A stretch of 64,000 nt of DNA from Burkholderiales bacterium (GCA_036262035.1 DATAJS010000001.1:1-64000); one strand, 5' to 3'; shown: positions 1 through 13,333, counted from the stretch's first letter. Made by a program: numbers and translations. The notes: a model not told the origin generated them from the sequence alone.

Positions 1-98
1 GCATCGCCGATCACCCGATCAACCGCGTCGAGGAGCTGCTGCCGTGGAATGTGGCGAGCACGCTCGTGGATAACCCGGCCGTCGAACTCGCCGCCTGA
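1..98 (+). CDS. IS66 family transposase (TnpC), C-terminal fragment
   Basis: The frame starting at position 3 reads IADHPINRVEELLPW and ends in TGA at 96-98. The PINRxxELLPW stretch is the well-conserved C-terminal tail of IS66 transposases. Only about 31 residues are visible because the gene enters from the left of the window, so whether the transposase is intact cannot be judged. It is transcribed toward the gene that the element interrupts. Confidence 0.8.
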   Translation, partial: IADHPINRVEELLPWNVASTLVDNPAVELAA

Positions 99-140
99 AT
101 CAGCGATACTGCGTCAAGGCGGTGCTGACCGGACGGTTAC
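1..140 (+). mobile_element. Right end of an IS66-family insertion sequence
   Basis: The first 98 bases encode the C-terminus of an IS66-type transposase. The following 42 bases end in GGTTAC at position 140. IS66-family elements characteristically begin GTAA and end TTAC, so 140 is the likely outer end of the element. The disrupted minus-strand reading frame loses its helicase character exactly here, which supports the junction. The 8-bp target duplication expected for this family would be 141-148, but the left end lies outside the window and cannot be compared. Confidence 0.75.
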
Positions 141-2163
141 GCTCATCCGCAAAGCGTCGACGCACCAAGTCGCGCACCAGGCGCGTCTTACCCACGCCAG
201 GAGGACCTTGAACCAAATACAGTGGGAGCGTCGCTGTTAATTCCCGCAGCGCCTCTTGCTTTGGCTCGTCAAGCTTTAAAAAGGCTTCGTCCTCTTCAAT
301 GGAATCGTGAGTTTCGACAACACGCCGGCGCGGGTCGGTAATCATCCGAAGAAGTTCGTGGTGATCCTTTAGAGCTCGCAGCGCCTTAAGCCGGCGGCGG
401 AACTGAACGTCACGCCCGATTGATCCGTCCGGTATGAGAAACGGTTCTGCGAGGAGCGGCGCAGGATTGATTCCAGTAAATACGAAGGTACTCGGCTGAC
501 CGGGGGTTTTCTCGATCTCCTGGAACCGCCATTCGGTATTGTTCACATCGCGCTCACCGAGTGAGCCAGTGTCCGTGAGAATCCATCCCTCGGGCTTGAC
601 CGCATCGCCTACCAGTGCATGAGTCAAGCGAAATTCTGGCGCCTTCAAGTTGAGAGCCGCCGACAGATTGTCGCGCTCTGGGTCTGCCCGCGACCTTAGT
701 CGCAGCAGGACTTCACCATCCGCTGACTCTGTGGATCCCCGAGGCTGGGCGACGATCTCAACTGGAAAAATATCCGCAGCAGCATAAAGGGCTTCAAGCA
801 ACTGAATTAAAGCGAGAGCCCGATGTGTTAGCTGCTCTCGGCTAAGAGGCGTTGCCTCGACGATAAATCGCCGCCTCCACTCCTCCCAAGAGGTGAGCTT
901 TCCGCGTAGCCTCGGAAAGCGCTCAAACGCAGCTGATGTGGTTAAAAGTTGTATAGCGGTGGGTTCCAGTGTCCGCTGCCCAATGATATTGACTGGCGCC
1001 GGGACAGTTCTTTCAACGACTTCGCAATATGCGAACTCCCACGTTGTAGTACGAGAGCGCGGCTGCCTGTATTCTTGTAGCCTGTAACTAAGATACTTCC
1101 CGCGAAGCACAAGCCGCATGCCCTCCGCGCCATCAAATGGCTTTAACGCAAGCAGCATCGGTGCCTCGAGTAAATCGTCGGAGACGAACCTAAGTTGCTC
1201 TTCTACGTCATCGACTTCTATCTCATTATCAGATGCTTCTCTAATCCGCTCGGCGAGCGGGGTATCTGTTCCTAAGCGAAGCACAAGATGTAACTTCGGA
1301 TCGCGTTCCGCGATCGTGGCAGCGAGAAGACGCAGAATTTCATCTATCCGAGTCACAACGACGTCGCCATTGAGCGGAAAGATGGGGTGCACTTGCGTAA
1401 TGTTGCGGAGTAGGCGTGCTTCTTCGACCGTTAGATGATCCGCGACCTCGTATGGAACTAGCGATTGGTTGAGCAGACGATCAGCCTTGACGCCCAATAA
1501 GTCGGCCGCTAGAAGGCCGAACATCAGCCAGTCTCTAAGAAAGGAGTCCGTACTTTCAGCCGTTCCGCGGCGAGCTGATGCACGACGAGCGGTCTCGGCC
1601 CCAACGATTCGCATCGACCATTCAAATCCCGTCAGCTGGAAATCCGGCTCCTCGCCGCCAGATGTGAGCACCGCCCAAGCATCGAGGTTTCGGTGTAACA
1701 AACCTTGGGAGTGCAGGGTCTCGAGACCGCGGGCCAACAATCCCAAGTTCCGCCATATACGCGCGCGGTTTGTGGGCTGTCGTGTCTGCCGGAGCCAGTG
1801 TGCTGGCCCCACAGCGGTCAGCAGCGCTTGCAGTGGTTGCCTCTGGCCCGGTGCGAGCACAAGGTAAAAGCCCTGAGTGTCGTACCCAGCTTCAGACAAA
1901 TGGGCAATGCAATCGGCCGCCCCGGGATAGCCGGCGAGGCGATGAAGTTGCCGGAGTTCATGCCGCCATATCTCTTCTAGGTCTTGATCATTACTAGAAC
2001 TCGCGCGCGGCCAGACCTTAACAAGGATCGGATCACCGCTTGGAGAAAAGCCGCCGTAAATCCCGGCCCTACCGTTAGCTCGGTCGGGTTTCAACATGTA
2101 CGCGTCGTCAAGCCGGTAATTTTCGAGAAAACCCTGCCTGCGTCGCCTGTTCTTTCGATTCAC
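100..2163 (-). pseudogene. Pseudokinase-like / SF1 (DNA2/NAM7-type) helicase fusion, truncated by IS66
   Basis: The N-terminal ~280 residues look like a protein kinase fold: LVKV with K49, a hinge near 100-105, LLHRNLDAWAVL at the catalytic-loop position (157-166) and TGFEW (178-182) where DFG is expected. The HRD Asp, loop Lys and Asn, and the DFG Asp are all replaced, so catalysis looks lost. The middle is unassigned. The C-terminal part starts a superfamily 1 helicase (LVQGPPGVGKT, Walker A at 653-660). About 14 residues later the frame crosses into IS66 sequence at 140/141, and the last 12 codons belong to the element. The other helicase motifs are therefore missing. Kinase-plus-COG1112-helicase proteins occur in anti-phage islands (Mokosh is one described example); assignment here is inference. 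The gene is transcribed away from the tRNA-Ser. Confidence 0.7.
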
Positions 2164-2474
2164 GAACGCGCCTTTCTCTTCGCTAAATCCACGCGCGAGA
2201 GCTTAGGCAAACTCACGTACATCAGCAACGAACGGAAGGAAATGAGACTAAGCGGCGGGCTAAGTCGGCCCGGCGTTACTCCCGGGAGCCCCCCGCGACG
2301 CAACTCCGGTCACTCTTAGCGCGAGCGCTGCTGGTCAGGAGTCGCGGGAGTGTGTATCTGCGATTGCGTCCTGCGAATGAAATGGGCGAGACGGCCTTAT
2401 CGACGCTCTGGCGAACGTCTGCTCCTAGCCAAGCAGTCTTAGGCGGACCTTAGATCGAACGCCCGCTTCGGAGA
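2164..2474. other. Gene-free stretch between the truncated helicase gene and the zinc-ribbon gene
   Basis: I see no credible coding frame on either strand. The stretch should hold the promoter of the leftward pseudokinase-helicase gene. It is less GC-rich in its middle than the core genes but shows no clear hairpin or operator. Confidence 0.4.
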
Positions 2475-2795
2475 TCACCCGTGATTCCACCAGGCGCCGA
2501 CGCGGCCGCCGGCATAGAGCATGATGCCAGTCAAAAACACAAAGCCAGACCATGACTCGCTGCTTGGGACAGCGGCGGCACAGCTCGCGACGGCTGTTGC
2601 GATCACCGCAGCCCCGGCAAGCTGCAGCGCCTTATACGTCTTGCCCGTGGCTTGGATCGTCACGGTGCCTGTGCAGGACGGCTGAGAGGCATGGGGCGCG
2701 CGTGCGTAGACTTGCATAGGAACGCCGCAGTGAGGACACGCGGGCGCACGACCGCTAATCTGCGACGCACATTCAGGGCAGCTGATCAAAGACAT
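2475..2795 (-). CDS. Small zinc-ribbon membrane protein, function unknown
   Basis: The 106-residue product begins MSLISCPECASQISGRAPACPHCG, a four-cysteine zinc ribbon (CPEC...CPHC). After a linker come two hydrophobic stretches (about residues 55-75 and 82-98) typical of membrane segments. This start, at 2795, was chosen over an upstream ATG at 2810 because GGAGG lies six bases before it. Such ribbon-plus-TM proteins are common in accessory regions, but no specific function follows. It lies alone between the truncated helicase gene and the tRNA. Confidence 0.65.
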   Translation of the reverse strand: MSLISCPECASQISGRAPACPHCGVPMQVYARAPHASQPSCTGTVTIQATGKTYKALQLAGAAVIATAVASCAAAVPSSESWSGFVFLTGIMLYAGGRVGAWWNHG

Positions 2796-2932
2796 GAAAC
2801 CTCCGCACACGTGAGCGGGCTGCGGCTAATGAAACCGGTGTGAACTGCCGCAACACGCCCTGCTGAGACAAGTACGAAAGTACCACGAGATCAGGGAGCA
2901 GCGCTAATTAGGGGGCGTGCTAGGGGGCGAGA

Positions 2933-2956
2933 AACGACTTCTACGTAAAAGTCGTT
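2933..2956. repeat. Inverted repeat just downstream of tRNA-Ser
   Basis: Perfect 8-base arms AACGACTT (2933-2940) and AAGTCGTT (2949-2956) flank an 8-base loop, 27 bases beyond the tRNA 3' end. It may act as the tRNA terminator or belong to an attachment region. No T-run follows on the tRNA strand, so a simple intrinsic terminator is not well supported. Confidence 0.45.
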
Positions 2957-2982
2957 ACCTGTCAGTGAGTTGCTTTGGATGA

Positions 2983-3072
<90 letters not shown>

Positions 3073-3364
3073 GCGGGGACCTGCTCGGCTGCGGCCGGGT
3101 GGCTCCGGCCGATCCTACTTTACGGTCGTCGTGACGACGACCTTGAGCTGCCTGATTGACCGCAGCGGCGGGGGACGGTCGGGTCGACGCTGAAGGTGTC
3201 CCGGACTCTCCCCGGATGCCGCTGGGCTGCGTGGCAGGAGGCGGAATTTTAGCAGCACGAACAGCACTTTGCCACCCTCGACAGCCGTTGCCGCGAGGGA
3301 GAGATGCTATTCTCCGGCGATCCAGGGGAACTGCCGCACGGCGCGCGCCGCCACCGCCGACACC

Positions 3365-4435
3365 ATGAGCAAGGAACGGGTCAACGAGATCGACCTGCTG
3401 CGTTTCGTCGCGGCGAAGATGGTGCTGTTCTTCCACTACGCATTCCGCGGCAACGCCGCGGACGACATGACGACCCTGGCCTACCCCGCGCTGGCGCCGG
3501 TCGCCAAGTACGGCTACCTCGGCGTCGAGCTGTTCTTCATGATCAGCGGCTTCGTGATCCTGATGACCGCGGCGCGCGGCAGCCTGCGCGGCTTCGTCGT
3601 ATCCCGCTTCGTCAGGCTCTATCCCGCCTTCTGGGCGTGCTGCACGATCACCTTCCTCGCCATCCTCGCCATCGGCGCCCCGCGATTCACGTCCTCGGCG
3701 CGCGAGTACGCGATCAACATGACCATGCTCGCCGAGTTCGTGGGCGTGCAGACCATGGACGGCGCGTACTGGTCGCTCGCGGTGGAGATCCGCTTCTACG
3801 CGATGGTCGCGTTCGTGCTCCTGATCGGCCAGATCCGCCACGCGCAGCCCATCCTGATCGGATGGCTGGCGCTCACCGTCGCTTCGCTGGCGCTCGGCAA
3901 GTTCAAGTTCCTGCTGATCGCCGACTACGCGCCGTTCTTCATCGCCGGCGCGACGTTGTATCTGATCTGGGAGCGTGGCCTGTCGGTGACGCGCGCCGCC
4001 ATGCTCCTCGCATCGTGGGCGCTCGCCGTGCGTGAATCGGTCGCTCAGCTCGCCGAGTTCGAGCAGAAGTTCCATGCGCCGATCAGCGGTTTCACGGTCG
4101 GCGTGCTCGTCACGCTCTTCTTCGCCGTCATGCTGCCGATCGCGCTGCGGCGCACCGGCTCGTTCGGCGCCCGCCGCTGGGTGCTGCTCGGCGCGCTGAC
4201 CTACCCGCTGTACCTGCTGCACCAGTACATCGGCTTCATGGTGTTCAACGTCCTTCACCCGAGGCTGGACGTGCACGTGGTGTTCTGGGGAACGATCGTC
4301 CTCGCCCTCGCGCTCGCGTACGCGGTGCACGTGCTGATCGAAAAGCCGCTTGCACCGGTCCTCAGGACGGCGCTCAACGGCTGCCTCGACGCGCCGAAGC
4401 GCCTTGCGATCCGCCTCAAGCCGCGCGCGCGCTGA
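3365..4435 (+). CDS. Acyltransferase 3 family membrane protein (OafA/YrhL-like)
   Basis: The 356-residue product opens with NEIDLLRFVAAKMVLFFHYAF, the typical N-terminus of acyltransferase 3 proteins with the conserved R/FxH pattern, and continues with about ten hydrophobic helices, ending with a basic cytoplasmic tail. The family transfers acetyl or other acyl groups from the inner membrane to sugars of LPS, exopolysaccharide or other acceptors. I chose ATG 3365 because family similarity begins there; the frame is open further upstream only as GC-rich noise. It stops three bases before an SGNH esterase gene. Acyltransferase and SGNH units are often paired or fused, suggesting a shared O-acylation task. 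The substrate is unknown. Confidence 0.85.
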   Translation: MSKERVNEIDLLRFVAAKMVLFFHYAFRGNAADDMTTLAYPALAPVAKYGYLGVELFFMISGFVILMTAARGSLRGFVVSRFVRLYPAFWACCTITFLAILAIGAPRFTSSAREYAINMTMLAEFVGVQTMDGAYWSLAVEIRFYAMVAFVLLIGQIRHAQPILIGWLALTVASLALGKFKFLLIADYAPFFIAGATLYLIWERGLSVTRAAMLLASWALAVRESVAQLAEFEQKFHAPISGFTVGVLVTLFFAVMLPIALRRTGSFGARRWVLLGALTYPLYLLHQYIGFMVFNVLHPRLDVHVVFWGTIVLALALAYAVHVLIEKPLAPVLRTALNGCLDAPKRLAIRLKPRAR

Positions 4436-4438
4436 CGC

Positions 4439-6609
<2,171 letters not shown>

Positions 6610-6624
6610 TTATCGGACCTTGTC

Positions 6625-7515
6625 ATGAGCGTTGCACCGCCCCGCCCTTACACTTTGCAGAGCCAGGACCCGAACACGCGCAAGCCGAGCTGGAATATGC
6701 CGGCCGGATCGTGCGATTGCCATGCCCACGTATTCGGCCCGCAGACGCGCTTCCCGTACCTGCCGAACGCGTCGTACATCCCGCACGACGCCACGCCCGA
6801 AGACTACGCGCGCATGCTCACCACCATCGGCTGCGAGCGCGCGGTGCTGGTGCAGCCGAGCGTCTACGGCACCGACAACAGCTGCATGACGGCGGCGCTG
6901 CGCTCGGGCGTGTTCGCGTTTCGCGGCGTCGCGGTGGTCGACGCCGACGTGAGCGACAAAGAGCTCAAGGACCTGCACGATGCCGGCGTGCGCGGCATAC
7001 GGATCAATCTCGCGTCCGAGACCCCCGGCCTCACGCTCGAGCACGCCCCCGGGCTCGCCGCGCGCATCAAGCCCATGGGCTGGCATCTGCAGTTCTTCAT
7101 GGACCTGCGCAAGCTCGCCGACGCCGAAGCCAAGCTCGGCGGATTGGACATCGACATCGTCGTCGATCACTTCGGGCACGTGAACGCCGACGACGGCGCG
7201 GATGCGCCGGCGTTCCAGACCCTGCTGCGGCTGCTGAAACGCGACAACGTCTGGGCGAAGCTGATCGGGCCTTACTTCCTCTCGAAGAACGCGCCGAAGT
7301 ATCCGAAGGTCACGCCGCTGGCGCGCGCGGTCGTCGCGGCCGCGCCCGATCGCGTGGTGTGGGGCACCGACTGGCCGCATCCGGCGGTCACGCGGCAGGG
7401 GGTGGCGATGCCGAATGACGGCGATCTCGCCGATCTCGTTCTGGAGTGGATACCGGACGAAGCGCTGCGGAAGAAAGTGCTGGCCGACAATCCGGCGCGG
7501 TTGTACCGGTTTTAA
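6625..7515 (+). CDS. Amidohydrolase 2 family protein (2-pyrone-4,6-dicarboxylate lactonase-like)
   Basis: The ~296-residue product has the TIM-barrel amidohydrolase signature GSCDCHAHVFG near the N-terminus, IDIVVDHFGH in the middle and WGTDWPHP near the C-terminus. This pattern is typical of the LigI-like branch of COG3618. Members hydrolyse lactones or carboxylates in aromatic or sugar catabolism. Without catabolic neighbours the substrate is unknown. ATG 6625 was chosen because an upstream start at 6571 would run into the promoter of the divergent serS. It is the only plus-strand gene within the rarA-serS interval and looks like an insertion into the core block. Confidence 0.8.
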   Translation: MSVAPPRPYTLQSQDPNTRKPSWNMPAGSCDCHAHVFGPQTRFPYLPNASYIPHDATPEDYARMLTTIGCERAVLVQPSVYGTDNSCMTAALRSGVFAFRGVAVVDADVSDKELKDLHDAGVRGIRINLASETPGLTLEHAPGLAARIKPMGWHLQFFMDLRKLADAEAKLGGLDIDIVVDHFGHVNADDGADAPAFQTLLRLLKRDNVWAKLIGPYFLSKNAPKYPKVTPLARAVVAAAPDRVVWGTDWPHPAVTRQGVAMPNDGDLADLVLEWIPDEALRKKVLADNPARLYRF

Positions 7516-7517
7516 AG

Positions 7518-7620
7518 GCGCGGTGCGTGACCACGCACCCTACGGTTTGAAAATGGATTCGCGCCTTCGCGGGAATGACGTTGTCGCAGGGTGCGCCAGG
7601 CGAAGCCGTAACGCACCGCC
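7518..7620. repeat. Dispersed intergenic repeats (two families)
   Basis: A palindrome of the GGTGCGTGnnCACGCACC type (7522-7544) is followed by an ATGGATTC...GCGGGAATGACG element (7551-7580) and a second GGGTGCG...AACGCACC copy (7587-7619). The same families recur at 15238, 15899, 28380, 29236, 33905, 38034 and 39795. They fill the gap between two convergent genes and may form RNA hairpins. Confidence 0.75.
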
Positions 7621-8022
7621 TCAGCCCCCGACCTTGAACTTCACCGACTGCACCGTCTTGCCGTTGATCTGCACGTCGACGCGGTAATCGCCTTCGGGCC
7701 ACCCGGCGCTGGGCTTGCTCATGGAGAAATCGACGCGGTTGGCGACCGCTCCGACCCCCAGTTCCTTCGCGTCGATCTCGTAATTCGGCGGCGCGACCTT
7801 GGTCTTTTCCGCGATCCACACCGCTTTCACCTTCGAGCCTTTGGGGATGTCGACGAGCTTTGCCCGCAAATAGATCTTCGGCGCCGTCGTCGCATAGACG
7901 GCCTTCGCACTGCCATTCTCGCTGTCGCTGAGCACGACGTCGGCGAGCTTGCCCTCGGCGGCGAACAGCGGCGGCGCCGCGAACAGCGCCCACGCGAATG
8001 CGATCGTTACGGCTGCTCTCAT
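7621..8022 (-). CDS. Secreted protein of unknown function
   Basis: The 133-residue product has a clear signal peptide (MRAAVTIAFAWALFAAPPLFAA, cleavage after AEG region) and then an all-beta looking mature domain with DVVLSD, YLRAKLVDIPKGSKVKAVW and a C-terminal GDYRVDVQINGKTVQSVKFKV. The latter resembles an Ig-like or bacterial surface beta-sandwich. It is expected in the periplasm. Its ATG overlaps the stop of the RDD gene by four bases (ATGA), so it is translationally coupled to it. I do not recognise a named family. Confidence 0.7.
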   Translation of the reverse strand: MRAAVTIAFAWALFAAPPLFAAEGKLADVVLSDSENGSAKAVYATTAPKIYLRAKLVDIPKGSKVKAVWIAEKTKVAPPNYEIDAKELGVGAVANRVDFSMSKPSAGWPEGDYRVDVQINGKTVQSVKFKVGG

Positions 8023-8435
8023 GGAACGCTCCCTTTTTTAACCACCACGGTCTTCGCGACGATGTCGCCGATGCGCTGCTTCTCCTTCGACGCGATCACC
8101 GCGACGGCGGCGACGAGATAGAAGAAAAGCCCGTCGACCAGCCGCAGCACGTTGCGCACGACAGAGGCCTGCCAATCGAGCGGCGCGTCGCCTTCGAGCC
8201 TGACGACGCGGATGCCGACGAGCCGCTTGCCGAGCGTCGCGCCGGATAGTGCCTCGAGGACGATGTAGTAGACGAGCGCGGCGAAGAGCCAGAGGAAAGC
8301 CGGCGCCCCGGTCAGGCGGAAGCCGCCTTCGGTCGTGCTTCCGGTGAAGACCGCGATGACGTAGCCGGCGACGAAGAGCAGCGCGGTGTCGATGATCGTC
8401 GCGACCGCGCGTAAACCGAGTCCTACGCGTTCCAT
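8019..8435 (-). CDS. RDD family membrane protein
   Basis: The 138-residue product starts MERVGLGLRAVATIIDTALLF, matching the R-x-x-A-xx-ID motif of RDD proteins. It has about three membrane helices and the conserved GATLGKRLVGIRVVRLEG stretch after helix 2. RDD proteins are small inner-membrane proteins of mostly unknown role; some are implicated in ion transport. A strong ribosome site (GGGGGAGG) lies before ATG 8435. It lies downstream of rarA on the same strand and overlaps the following secreted-protein gene. Confidence 0.85.
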   Translation of the reverse strand: MERVGLGLRAVATIIDTALLFVAGYVIAVFTGSTTEGGFRLTGAPAFLWLFAALVYYIVLEALSGATLGKRLVGIRVVRLEGDAPLDWQASVVRNVLRLVDGLFFYLVAAVAVIASKEKQRIGDIVAKTVVVKKGSVP

Positions 8436-8491
8436 GAGCGCCTCCCCCGTGGACGGACCGGTACGCCCGGTTTTACACCCGTTGCAGGCCT

Positions 8492-9805
8492 CTAGTCTCG
8501 CTTCTTCGCTTCGCGGTCGAGCCTGCGCAGCTCGGCCATCTTCTCCCCGATCTTGCCTTCGAGGCCGCGCGGCGTGGGCTCGTAGAACCGGGGCTCTTTC
8601 ATGCCTTCCGGGAGATAGCGCTCGCCGGCCGCATAGGCGTCGGGCTCGTCGTGCGCATAGCGATACTCCTTGCCGTAGCCCAGCTGTTTCATGAGCCGCG
8701 TCGGGGCGTTGCGCAGGTGCTCGGGCACCGGCCGCGACGCATCCTTGCGCACCAGATCGCGCGCGCGGTTGTAAGCGTTGTAGACCGCGTTGCTCTTCGG
8801 CGCGACCGCGAGATAGATCACCGCCTCGGCCAGTGCCAGCTCGCCTTCGGGCGTTCCGAGGCGCTCGAACGTCTCGCACGCGTCGAGGCAGATGCGCAGC
8901 GCGCGCGGATCCGCCAGGCCGATGTCTTCCGCCGCCATGCGCACCAGACGGCGTCCGAGGTAGAGCGGATCGGCGCCGCCGTCGAGCATGCGCACCAGCC
9001 AGTAGAGCGACGCGTCGGGCGACGAGCCGCGCACCGATTTGTGCAGGGCGGAGATCTGGTCGTAGAACGCATCGCCGCCCTTGTCGAAGCGGCGCAGCGT
9101 CTGCGCGATCGTCGACTTGAGGAACTCGGCGTCGACCTCCTTGCGCCCGGCGCTCTCCGCCGCGGTCGAAAGCTGCTCGAGAATGTTGAGCAGCCGTCGC
9201 GCGTCGCCGTCGGCATAGCCGACGACGAGCTGCCGCGCTTCGTCGGTGAACTCGAGATCGAGCCCGCCCTGCTCTCTGGCGCGCGCGACCAGGGTGTCGA
9301 GCTCCGCGTCGGACAGAGGCTGGAGCACGTACACCGCCGCGCGCGACAGGAGCGCGCTGTTCACCTCGAACGACGGGTTCTCGGTCGTCGCGCCGATGAA
9401 GGTGATGAGCCCCTGCTCGACGAACGGGAGAAACGCGTCCTGCTGCGCCTTGTTGAAGCGGTGGACTTCGTCGACGAACAGGATCGTGTGACGGCCCGAT
9501 TGCTGGAGGTCGAGCTGCGCGCGGTTGACCGCTTCGCGGATGTCTTTCACGCCGGAGAACACCGCGGAGAGCGCGATGAACTCGGCGTCGAACGCCTGCG
9601 CCATCAGCCGCGCCAGCGTGGTCTTCCCCACGCCCGGCGGACCCCACAGGATCATCGAGTGCGGCTTGCGCGCCTCGAACGCGAGCCGCAGCGGCTTGCC
9701 GGGTCCCAGGAGATGGCTCTGCCCGACGACGTCGTCGAGCGTGCGCGGCCGCAGGCGCTCGGCGAGCGGCGCCGCGGGCTCACGCTGGCCGAAGAGGTCA
9801 TTCAC
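8492..9805 (-). CDS. rarA: Replication-associated recombination protein A (AAA+ ATPase)
   Basis: The 437-residue product (MNDLFGQREPAAPLAERLRP) carries an AAA+ module with Walker A GPPGVGKTTLARLMA, Walker B LFVDEVHRF and sensor motif GATTENPSFEVN, followed by the MgsA-type C-terminal tetramerisation domain. RarA/MgsA acts at stalled replication forks. Length and order match the family. Its start overlaps the end of lolA by eight bases, as in the common betaproteobacterial ftsK-lolA-rarA arrangement. Confidence 0.96.
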   Translation of the reverse strand: MNDLFGQREPAAPLAERLRPRTLDDVVGQSHLLGPGKPLRLAFEARKPHSMILWGPPGVGKTTLARLMAQAFDAEFIALSAVFSGVKDIREAVNRAQLDLQQSGRHTILFVDEVHRFNKAQQDAFLPFVEQGLITFIGATTENPSFEVNSALLSRAAVYVLQPLSDAELDTLVARAREQGGLDLEFTDEARQLVVGYADGDARRLLNILEQLSTAAESAGRKEVDAEFLKSTIAQTLRRFDKGGDAFYDQISALHKSVRGSSPDASLYWLVRMLDGGADPLYLGRRLVRMAAEDIGLADPRALRICLDACETFERLGTPEGELALAEAVIYLAVAPKSNAVYNAYNRARDLVRKDASRPVPEHLRNAPTRLMKQLGYGKEYRYAHDEPDAYAAGERYLPEGMKEPRFYEPTPRGLEGKIGEKMAELRRLDREAKKRD

Positions 9806-10403
9806 TGATGACCGCGGCGCCTTTGGGCGGCGTGAACGTGAACGACGCCGGCGTGAGCTTCACGTTGCGCTCGAGATCGGCGAACTTGATCATCGTCGTC
9901 TGCCCGAACTGGTCTTTCAGCTCCATCGCCTCCAGCCCGCCTTTGCCGAAACCCAGGCGGATGCGCTCGAACGCGGTGTCCTGGGTGCGCGGCATGGCTT
10001 CGAGCCAGTCGAGCCCGCCGCTCTCGCCCGCGGCCTTGAGCGCGTACGCTTTCTCGATCTCGTTGCTGCCGGCGAGCAGCGCCGCGGGGCTCGCGCCGAG
10101 CGCGCGATCGAGCTTGCGCACCGTGACCTGGTTCAAGTCCTTGTCGTAGATCCAGAGCTTGGAGCCGTCGCCGACGATCGTCTGCTCGTACGGCTTCACG
10201 TACTCCCAGCGGAATTTGCCGGGACGCGAGAACTCCATCGTGCCGGTGGAGGTCTGGAGCGTCTTGTTGTTCTTGTCGAGCACCGTCTGGGCGAAGCGGC
10301 CTTTCGCCGTCGTCGTCTGGTTCAGCATCGTTTTCAAGGTATCGACGCTCGCCGGGAAAGCCAGCGTCGGGAGGAACAGCGCAATCCACAATAAGTTTCG
10401 CAT
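9798..10403 (-). CDS. lolA: Outer membrane lipoprotein carrier protein LolA
   Basis: The 201-residue product has a signal peptide (MRNLLWIALFLPTLAFPA), then the LolA fold: FAQTVLDKNNKTLQTSTGTMEFSRPGKFRWEYVKPYEQTIVGDGSKLWIYDKDL. LolA ferries lipoproteins across the periplasm from LolCDE to LolB. ATG 10403 was chosen because the signal peptide begins there and it overlaps the DUF4124 stop (TGATG). Strong placement between ftsK and rarA supports the call. Confidence 0.95.
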   Translation of the reverse strand: MRNLLWIALFLPTLAFPASVDTLKTMLNQTTTAKGRFAQTVLDKNNKTLQTSTGTMEFSRPGKFRWEYVKPYEQTIVGDGSKLWIYDKDLNQVTVRKLDRALGASPAALLAGSNEIEKAYALKAAGESGGLDWLEAMPRTQDTAFERIRLGFGKGGLEAMELKDQFGQTTMIKFADLERNVKLTPASFTFTPPKGAAVISE

Positions 10404-10876
10404 CAGAATTTCCTGGTTCGTTCGAGACGTTCGATACGCCCGCTGCGCAGCGTCACCACGGTGGTGAACGGATCGGTCGCGGTGGGCATGTAGTAGTAGA
10501 CCCGGGCATAGCCCCACGGCGCGTCTTCGGTCGAGACGTGGTCGGGGCTGCCTGCGCGCAGGACGAGCTCGCCTTCGCTCATGCCGCGCTCGAGCCGGAT
10601 GTAGGTATCAAAAGGCATGCCGCGCACCGGCGGCGCGACCGCCACGGGCGCGGGCGGCGGTGGCGGCGGCGGCTGGATCGCCGCCCGGCGGCGCGCTTCG
10701 GCTTCGACCCGTTTCTGGTCTTCCGGCGAGAGCTCGGCGGGGCCGCGCGGCTGGGTGTCGACAGGCTGCGCTTTCACGCCCGGCGGCGGCTTGGTGCCGT
10801 ATGTGGTCACGCCGCGCTCGTCGGTCCATTTGTAGGTCTGGGCGGCGGCGGCTGTGGCGAGTGCGAACAAAACCAC
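10403..10876 (-). CDS. DUF4124 domain protein with an eroded signal peptide
   Basis: The recognisable part reads QTYKWTDERGVTTYGTKPPPG, a DUF4124 domain of small periplasmic proteins, then a proline-rich linker and a C-terminal beta region (MPFDTYIRLERGMSEGELVLRAG) resembling an SmpA/OmlA-type fold. The hydrophobic segment VVLFALATAAAA is a shortened signal peptide. Immediately before it lies a dispersed repeat (10872-10958), so the normal start, basic n-region and ribosome site seem replaced. GTG at 10876 is the best remaining start; a longer frame from 10969 would translate the repeat. The stop overlaps the lolA start. Export may be impaired. Confidence 0.6.
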   Translation of the reverse strand: MVLFALATAAAAQTYKWTDERGVTTYGTKPPPGVKAQPVDTQPRGPAELSPEDQKRVEAEARRRAAIQPPPPPPPAPVAVAPPVRGMPFDTYIRLERGMSEGELVLRAGSPDHVSTEDAPWGYARVYYYMPTATDPFTTVVTLRSGRIERLERTRKF

Positions 10877-10958
10877 CCCCACCCTAACCCTCCCCCTGAG
10901 GAGGAGGGAACGGTTTTCTCCTTCCCCCTCAGAGGGAAAGCCGGGATTGGGGTGGGTT
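10872..10958. repeat. Dispersed CCCTCCCCCTGAG-type palindromic repeat
   Basis: CCACCCTAACCCTCCCCCTGAG followed by GAGGGAACG, then a second arm ending GGGGTGGG. Related copies lie at 17644-17692 and 24902-24950. This copy sits between the end of ftsK's downstream gap and the signal peptide of the DUF4124 gene and replaces that gene's start region. Confidence 0.75.
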
Positions 10959-11023
10959 GTTCGACTCACGGAAGGTGAGACAGCGACATGTCCCGCGCGT
11001 TTGCGTCGGGATGTAACGAAGCG

Positions 11024-13333
<2,310 letters not shown>

